The translations under genes were made by a program, and so were the position numbers. Below are positions 32,174-36,876 of a stretch of 36,876 bases of DNA, piece after piece (the stretch's first letter is position 1; the number at the start of each line of letters is the position of its first letter). The stretch spans positions 1 through 36,876 of the forward strand of contig JBDHRV010000017.1 of the NCBI GenBank assembly GCA_039807745.1. The letters are read 5' to 3'. This DNA is from JAEUMW01 sp039807745 (GTDB lineage: Bacteria; Pseudomonadota; Gammaproteobacteria; Burkholderiales; JAEUMW01). The notes under the pieces were generated by a model that did no database searches, was not told the origin of the DNA, and saw nothing but the letters and a program-made list of their open reading frames with translations.

Positions 32174-32930
32174 CGAAGTGCTCCACCAGCGCCCGCGCGC
32201 ATTCGGCTTCGTGCGACACGAAAGGGCCGTGCCCCGCCGCTGGAATGACCTGCAGACGGCCGTTCGGCAGCGCGCGCGCGAGCCACTCGCCCGCCGCTTC
32301 CGGCACCACCGCGTCGCGTTCGCCGTGCAGGATCAGCGTCGGTTGGTGCAGGCGGCCGACTTCGCTGCGCAGATCCGTGGTCGCGAGCAGGCGCAGCCCT
32401 GCGTCGAGTGCCTCCATGTCCGGCGCAGCAGCGTGAGCGAGTCGCCGACGGAAGTCCGCGATCACCGCCCGCGGCGCCGGGCTGCCCATTGCCTGCAGCG
32501 CGATGAAGCGATCCAGCGTGCCGCGGTAGTCCGCATGCAGCGCGCGCGCGAACGCTTCGAGATCCCCCAGCGCCGACCCGGCTGGCCATCCGTCGCCCGC
32601 CGGAAAGCGGGGCGTGGCCGCGATCAGCGCGAGCCGCCGGATCTGGGACGGCCGGTCGAGCGACCAGCGCATCGCCACCAGGGCACCGAGCGACCAGCCA
32701 CACAGACGCGTCGCCGTCGGAAAGCAATCCGCGAGGCCGCGCGCCAGGTCGGCGAGCTCCGGCAACGACTCGCCACGGCTCTTGCCATGACCGGGCAGAT
32801 CGGGCACGTGCACCCGGTACCTCGCGGCCAGCCGTTCCGCGAGCCCGTGACAGACCTCGCCGTGCATGGACCAGCCATGCACCAGGACGAGTTCCGGCCC
32901 TGTGCCCAGGCTCTCGACGTGGAGCTTCAC
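32166..32930 (-). CDS. bioH: Pimeloyl-ACP methyl ester carboxylesterase
   Basis: An alpha/beta hydrolase that removes the methyl group from pimeloyl-ACP methyl ester, ending chain elongation. The 254-residue protein has the oxyanion motif V-H-G-W-S, the nucleophile elbow G-W-S-L-G with S80, and the expected acid D206 (G-E-R-D-A-V-V-P) and H234 (A-A-G-H-G-P-F). All three catalytic residues are therefore present. It lies between bioF and bioC with four- and eight-base overlaps. Sequence alone would allow another small-ester hydrolase, but the position makes BioH secure. Confidence 0.95.
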   Translation of the reverse strand: MKLHVESLGTGPELVLVHGWSMHGEVCHGLAERLAARYRVHVPDLPGHGKSRGESLPELADLARGLADCFPTATRLCGWSLGALVAMRWSLDRPSQIRRLALIAATPRFPAGDGWPAGSALGDLEAFARALHADYRGTLDRFIALQAMGSPAPRAVIADFRRRLAHAAAPDMEALDAGLRLLATTDLRSEVGRLHQPTLILHGERDAVVPEAAGEWLARALPNGRLQVIPAAGHGPFVSHEAECARALVEHFDE

Positions 32931-34078
32931 CGCAGGCGATCGAGGCCATCGAGCAGGGAGGCGACATCGGCTTCGGTATGCGCCGCCGAGAGCGAGATGC
33001 GCAGCCGCGCAGTGCCTTTCGGTACCGTCGGCGGACGGATGACCGGCACCCAGATCCCGGCGTCCTCCAGCGCCGTCCCCACCAAGAGCGCGGCGTCGTT
33101 GGCACCGATCAGGAGCGGCTGGATCGGCGTGTCGGAGGCGAGGAGCCGCATGCGACCGGGGCGCAGCGCCGACTTCAATTGCGCGATCAGCGCTGCGAGC
33201 CGTTCCCGGCGCCAGCCTTCCCGCTCGATCACGTCGAGCGACGCGAGCAACGCCCGGGCGAGAAGCGGCGGAGCCGCAGTGGTGTAGATGTAAGGACGTG
33301 CGCGTTGCAGCAGCAGGTCGATCAGCGCCGCGTCACCGGCGACGAACGCGCCGAACACGCCCGCTGCCTTGCCGAGGGTGCCCATGTGGATCAAGTGCGG
33401 CGAGCGCACGTCGAAGTGCGACGGTGTGCCCCGGCCGTCGCGGCCGAGCACGCCGAACCCGTGCGCGTCGTCGAGCAGAAGCCACGCACCGTGGCGCTCG
33501 CACAGGGCGATCAGCTCGGGCACCGGAGCCAGGTCGCCGTCCATGCTGAAGACCGCGTCGCTCGCGACGAGCTTGCGCGGGGCCGTCGATGCCGCGAGCA
33601 GCCGCTCCAGCGCACCGACGTCGCTGTGCGGATAGCGCTGGAAGGTGGCGCGGGAGAGCAGCGCTGCGTCGTTCAGGCACGCGTGGTTGAGGCGGTCGGC
33701 GAAGACGGCGTCGTGACGGTCGAGCAGAGCCGTGACGATGCCGAGATTCGCCATGTAGCCGGTCGAGAAGACGAGCGCGCGCGGCATCCCGACGAACTTG
33801 GCGATCCTCGCCTCGAGCGCTTCGTGCGCGGCGTTGTGGCCGCAGACCAGGTGCGACGCGCCGGCGCCGACGCCGAGTTCGTGCGCCCCCTCGCAGGCGG
33901 CAGCGACGAGCCGCGCATCCGCCGCCAGTCCGAGGTAGTCGTTCGAGCCGAAGCAGAGCAGATCACGCCCGTCGACCCGGACGCGGGGACCGAGCGGACC
34001 CTCGATCGTCCGACGCCGCCGCAGCAGCCCATCGGCTGCGAGCGCCGCGAGCGCGGGTGCCAAGTCCGGAATCTTCAT
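32927..34078 (-). CDS. bioF: 8-amino-7-oxononanoate synthase
   Basis: A PLP enzyme that condenses pimeloyl-ACP with alanine. The 383-residue protein has F-G-S-N-D-Y-L-G-L (residues 43-51), G-A-G-A-S-H-L-V-C-G, the D-D-A-H-G cofactor-binding segment (203-207) and the PLP lysine K237 in M-G-T-L-G-K-A-A-G. It ends with L-R-I-S-L-S-A-A-H-T. The ATG at 34078 begins the family N-terminus. The gene is 31 bases downstream of bioB and overlaps bioH by four bases. Confidence 0.97.
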   Translation of the reverse strand: MKIPDLAPALAALAADGLLRRRRTIEGPLGPRVRVDGRDLLCFGSNDYLGLAADARLVAAACEGAHELGVGAGASHLVCGHNAAHEALEARIAKFVGMPRALVFSTGYMANLGIVTALLDRHDAVFADRLNHACLNDAALLSRATFQRYPHSDVGALERLLAASTAPRKLVASDAVFSMDGDLAPVPELIALCERHGAWLLLDDAHGFGVLGRDGRGTPSHFDVRSPHLIHMGTLGKAAGVFGAFVAGDAALIDLLLQRARPYIYTTAAPPLLARALLASLDVIEREGWRRERLAALIAQLKSALRPGRMRLLASDTPIQPLLIGANDAALLVGTALEDAGIWVPVIRPPTVPKGTARLRISLSAAHTEADVASLLDGLDRLR

Positions 34079-34109
34079 GCGGCGCCGACCCGACGCGCAC
34101 CCGCCGGAC

Positions 34110-35090
34110 TCAACCGGCCGCGCGCAGGCCGAGCTTGGCGAAGAGCTGCTGGTCCCGCGACGTTTCCGGATTGCCGGTGGTGAGCAGCTTCTCGCCGTAG
34201 AAGATGGAGTTCGCCCCGGCGAGGAAGCACAGCGCCTGCACCGCCTCGGACATCGCCTCGCGCCCGGCCGACAGCCGCACGTAAGCGGTCGGCATCGTGA
34301 TGCGGGCGCAGGCGATGGTGCGAATGAACTCGAACGGATCGAGCGCCTCGGTGCCGGCGAGCGGCGTGCCTTCGACCTGCACCAGGTTGTTGATCGGCAC
34401 GCTCTCGGGATACGGATCGAGGTTCGCCAGTTGCGCGATCAGCTCCGCGCGGTGGCGGCGCGATTCGCCCATGCCGACGATGCCGCCGCAGCACACGTGC
34501 AGCCCGGCGGCGCGCACCTGAGCGAGCGTGTCGAGGCGGTCGTCGTAGGTGCGAGTTCCGATGACCTCGCCGTAGAACTCGGCGGAGGTGTCGAGATTGT
34601 GGTTGTAGTAGTCGAGGCCCGCCGCCTTCAGTGCCTCGGCCTGGCCGGGCTTCAGCATGCCGAGCGTCGCGCAGGTCTCGAGCCCGAGATCCTTCACCGC
34701 TCGCACCATGTCCGCGACGCGCTCGATGTCCCGCGCCTTCGGGCCGCGCCAGGCCGCCCCCATGCAGAAGCGGGTCGCGCCTTTGTCCTTCGCCGCGCGC
34801 GCGGCCTCGACCACCGACTCGATCGGCAGCAGATCGGCGTCCGCCACGCCGGTCCGGTAGCGCACCGACTGTGAGCAGTAGCCGCAATCCTCGGAGCAGC
34901 CGCCGGTCTTGACCGAGAGCAGCGTCGAGAGCTGCACCTGCGCCGGATCGAAGTGCTCGCGGTGTACGGTCTGGGCACGGAAGATGAGATCGGGGAAAGG
35001 CAACGCGAAGAGCGCCTCCACGGCCTGCGGTGCCCAACGTGTCTTGGCGGCCGAAGCGTTCCCTTCGTTCGCCGCGTCTACGGTCTGCAT
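34110..35090 (-). CDS. bioB: Biotin synthase
   Basis: A radical SAM enzyme that inserts sulfur into dethiobiotin. The 326-residue protein carries the 4Fe-4S motif C65-S-E-D-C69-G-Y-C72, the usual G-A-A-W-R-G-P segment, Y-Y-N-H-N-L-D-T-S and the arginine-containing R-L-S-A-G-R-E. The start at 35090 is preceded by AAGGGGAG about nine bases upstream. The gene is first in bioB-F-H-C-D and diverges from comF with a 48-base gap. I found no convincing BirA-type operator in that gap, so control of the operon is not clear. Confidence 0.97.
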   Translation of the reverse strand: MQTVDAANEGNASAAKTRWAPQAVEALFALPFPDLIFRAQTVHREHFDPAQVQLSTLLSVKTGGCSEDCGYCSQSVRYRTGVADADLLPIESVVEAARAAKDKGATRFCMGAAWRGPKARDIERVADMVRAVKDLGLETCATLGMLKPGQAEALKAAGLDYYNHNLDTSAEFYGEVIGTRTYDDRLDTLAQVRAAGLHVCCGGIVGMGESRRHRAELIAQLANLDPYPESVPINNLVQVEGTPLAGTEALDPFEFIRTIACARITMPTAYVRLSAGREAMSEAVQALCFLAGANSIFYGEKLLTTGNPETSRDQQLFAKLGLRAAG

Positions 35091-35138
35091 TTATACTCAC
35101 TCCCCTTCGAACAAGGCCAAGGGCATCGAGTCTCGGCG

Positions 35139-35867
35139 ATGGCAGGAACCTTGTCAATTCTGGCAGCCCGCTTTTTGAACAGCCAGCCCCTCCTGCAGGA
35201 CCTGCCAGGACCTCGGGTGTGCCTCCTGTGCGGAACGCGCGCCGAGCGCGACGGACTGTGCCCGGGATGTCGGGCCGCGCTGCCCTGGCTGCCGGCCGTG
35301 CGCTGTCCGACCTGCGCATCGCCGGTGCCGCAGCCCCTCACCTGCGGACGGTGTCTCGCCCACCCGCCCGTGGTAGACGGGGTCGAAGCGGCGCTCGCCT
35401 ATGCCTTTCCGGTCGATGGCCTCATCCACGCGCTCAAGTACCGGCATCACCTCGCGATCGCCCAGTGCCTGGGACGCTTGCTCGCCCAGGCAGTGCGGGA
35501 GATGCCACGCCCCGACCTCGTGGTGGCCGTCCCGCTCGGCGCGCAGCGTCTCACCGAGCGCGGATTCAACCAGTCGCTCGAGATCGCGCGGGTCGCGGCG
35601 CGGGTGCTCGAGGTGCCGCTCGCACTGGAGGCCTGTCGCCGCGTCCGCGACACCCTGCCCCAGGCGTCGCTCGCATTCGGCGAACGGGCCAAGAACGTCC
35701 GCCGTGCATTCGTCTGCGGCTCGGGCCTCGAGGGCAAGCGTGTGGCGCTCGTCGATGACGTGCTCACGACCGGAGCGTCCTTGAACGAGTGCGCGCGGGC
35801 GCTCAAAAAGGGCGGCGCGGCGCAGGTGGTGGGCTGGGTCGCTGCCCGCACGCTCCTCGACGCGTAA
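35139..35867 (+). CDS. comF: ComF family protein (phosphoribosyltransferase-like)
   Basis: A 242-residue protein linked to natural transformation in bacteria such as Bacillus and Haemophilus. The N-terminal third has cysteine pairs spaced as a zinc-ribbon array (C-L-L-C, C-P-G-C, C-P-T-C and C-G-R-C). The rest is a type I phosphoribosyltransferase fold with the PRPP loop V-A-L-V-D-D-V-L-T-T-G-A-S and a preceding R-G-F-N-Q-S motif typical of ComF. I chose the ATG at 35139 as it places the zinc region near the N-terminus; the open frame upstream crosses the bioB start region. It is followed by trmL after two bases. Confidence 0.93.
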   Translation: MAGTLSILAARFLNSQPLLQDLPGPRVCLLCGTRAERDGLCPGCRAALPWLPAVRCPTCASPVPQPLTCGRCLAHPPVVDGVEAALAYAFPVDGLIHALKYRHHLAIAQCLGRLLAQAVREMPRPDLVVAVPLGAQRLTERGFNQSLEIARVAARVLEVPLALEACRRVRDTLPQASLAFGERAKNVRRAFVCGSGLEGKRVALVDDVLTTGASLNECARALKKGGAAQVVGWVAARTLLDA

Positions 35868-35869
35868 GG

Positions 35870-36331
35870 ATGTTCCACGTCGTTCTGTTCGAACCCGAGA
35901 TTCCACCCAACACCGGCAATATCGTGCGTCTGTGCGCGAACACGGGCAGCACGCTACACCTCGTCCGACCGTTGGGATTCTCGCTGCGCGATCGCCAGCT
36001 CGTACGCGCCGGGCTCGACTACGACGAGCTGGCGCGCGTGGTCGTCCACGACCGTTGGGAGGCATGCCGGGCCGCGCTCCACGACCGGCGCCTGTTCGCC
36101 GTCTCGACGCGGGGCGACACGCATTACGACCGCGTGCACTACCGGGCCGGCGATGCCCTGCTCTTCGGCCCCGAGACCCGCGGGCTACCCGAAGCTTTGC
36201 TGGACACCGTGGCGCCGGGGCACTGCGTGCGCATCCCGATGACCGCCGGCAGCCGCAGCCTCAACCTCGCGAATGCCGTGGCGGTCGTCGTGTACGAAGC
36301 GTGGCGACAGCTCGGGTTCGCGCCCCGCTGA
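35870..36331 (+). CDS. trmL: tRNA (cytidine/uridine-2'-O-)-methyltransferase TrmL
   Basis: A SPOUT-class enzyme that methylates the ribose of position 34 in tRNA-Leu isoacceptors. The 153-residue protein starts M-F-H-V-V-L-F-E-P-E-I-P-P-N-T-G-N-I, a diagnostic N-terminus. It has L-L-F-G-P-E-T-R-G-L-P (SPOUT motif 2) and I-P-M-T-A-G-S-R-S-L-N-L-A-N-A-V-A (motif 3, trefoil knot). The length equals the E. coli protein within a few residues. The start is two bases after the comF stop, so the two are co-transcribed. The stop lies nine bases before the stop of a convergent gene. Confidence 0.96.
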   Translation: MFHVVLFEPEIPPNTGNIVRLCANTGSTLHLVRPLGFSLRDRQLVRAGLDYDELARVVVHDRWEACRAALHDRRLFAVSTRGDTHYDRVHYRAGDALLFGPETRGLPEALLDTVAPGHCVRIPMTAGSRSLNLANAVAVVVYEAWRQLGFAPR

Positions 36332-36340
36332 TACGGTCGC

Positions 36341-36876
36341 TCAGCGCAGTCGGCGCACGGGGATTTCGGTGCGCGTTCGATCGCGCACACCCACCTCCAC
36401 CTCGATGCGCCCGTCGGCGGAGGCCGCCCACGGCAGCGGCAGGTTGTCCGGCACGATGCCCAGCACATGCTTGCCGGCGGCCACCGAAGCAAACTCGAAG
36501 CGTCCCTGTGAATCGGTGCGCACGGTAAACCGGCCGTCGAGCAGGATCGTGACGTTGGGGGCACCCGCCTCGCCTGCATCGAGCCTGCCGTTGTCGTTGG
36601 CATCGAGGAAGAGCACGCCGGCGACGGCGCCCGAGCCGGTTCCGGGCTGTCCACCCAGCGGCACGACCGGGGTCCCGGCCTGCCAGTCGTAGCGCAGCGA
36701 GAGAAACACGCCGCGGTCGTTCAGCCGCTGGTAGAGCGGAAACGGTTCGGGGATCGGGGAGGTGACGACGAGTGGCAGCCGGCCGGTATTGCGGTTCTCG
36801 TAATAGCTCGCGCTCGCGATCCAGCCCGAGGAAATGCCCCAGTTGAGCGCTGCGTTGGCGAGGACGTTCTGCGAGG
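36341..36876 (-). CDS. C-terminus of a probable outer-membrane protein with an SdrD B-like domain (partial)
   Basis: The frame is open to the right edge, so the N-terminus lies outside the window; 177 residues plus stop are visible. The first part has alternating, aromatic-rich strands (N-W-G-I-S-S-G-W-I-A-S-A-S-Y-Y-E-N-R, then V-F-L-S-L-R-Y-D-W-Q), suggesting the end of a beta-barrel. Then comes V-A-G-V-L-F-L-D-A-N-D-N-G-R-L-D-A-G-E with a downstream D-S-Q-G-R-F-E-F, the calcium-binding SdrD B-like or carboxypeptidase-regulatory fold. It ends in a basic strand E-I-P-V-R-R-L-R. The gene is convergent with trmL. The function is unknown; a surface or usher-like protein is possible. Confidence 0.75.
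   Translation of the reverse strand, partial: SQNVLANAALNWGISSGWIASASYYENRNTGRLPLVVTSPIPEPFPLYQRLNDRGVFLSLRYDWQAGTPVVPLGGQPGTGSGAVAGVLFLDANDNGRLDAGEAGAPNVTILLDGRFTVRTDSQGRFEFASVAAGKHVLGIVPDNLPLPWAASADGRIEVEVGVRDRTRTEIPVRRLR

Noticed and set aside
35084..35096. TATAAA directly before the bioB start as a -10 element
   Set aside because: It would place the transcription start inside the coding region. It is better read as an AT-rich spacer between AAGGGGAG and the ATG.

Overview
The window is a GC-rich (roughly two-thirds G+C), tightly packed stretch of bacterial chromosome. Gene content and order point to a betaproteobacterium. The diagnostic blocks are TPR lipoprotein-lolB-ispE-tRNA-Gln-prs-rplY-pth-ychF, mutM facing fdx-coaD-rsmD-two M16 peptidases, ftsY-rpoH, the aa3 oxidase cluster with its DUF2970, DUF2909 and 34-residue accessory genes, and bioBFHCD next to comF-trmL. 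I cannot assign an order or genus without a search. No stretch longer than 300 bases lacks a gene; the largest gap is 187 bases (11070-11256) and holds a promoter.

Layout. 1-516: 3' remnant of an IS1634/IS4-type transposase, the only mobile-element trace. 517-4012 (minus): a GST, a small membrane-anchored protein, a 498-residue lipoprotein of unknown function, a VanZ-like membrane protein and a small exported protein. 4111-11069 (minus): ychF, pth, rplY, prs, tRNA-Gln, ispE, lolB and a 579-residue TPR lipoprotein, read from a good sigma-70-type promoter at 11176-11204. 11257-15969 (plus): an ABC module of GldA/GldF/GldG-like proteins plus a DUF4340 protein, followed by mutM. 15966-20040 (minus): ferredoxin, coaD, rsmD and two M16 peptidases, chained by overlapping codons. 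20169-22072 (plus): ftsY and rpoH, with a CIRCE-like operator lying across the rpoH promoter. 22136-30402 (mostly minus): cytochrome c oxidase structural and assembly genes. 30558-35090 (minus): bioB-F-H-C-D. 35139-36331 (plus): comF and trmL. 36341-end (minus): C-terminus of a probable outer-membrane protein with an SdrD B-like domain.

How the genes work together. The cox cluster encodes a cytochrome c oxidase whose subunit II carries its own cytochrome c domain, with its copper-insertion factors (CtaG, SCO), SURF1 and heme O synthase. Heme A synthase (ctaA/COX15) is not in the cluster, although the oxidase keeps heme-A-type features. The bio genes cover pimeloyl-ACP synthesis (BioC, BioH) and three of the four ring-assembly steps (BioF, BioD, BioB); bioA is missing here. 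The most interesting regulatory feature is the CIRCE-like dyad at 21163-21189, which would put the heat-shock sigma factor under HrcA repression. The least explained protein content is the 498-residue lipoprotein with an H-N-C-G-C-Y-H motif, the Gld-like ABC module, and an SCO-like protein that keeps CxxxC but seems to lack the copper-ligand histidine.

I did not find a clearly new multi-gene system. Most of the window is conserved core chromosome, and the findings are mainly departures from the expected pattern.
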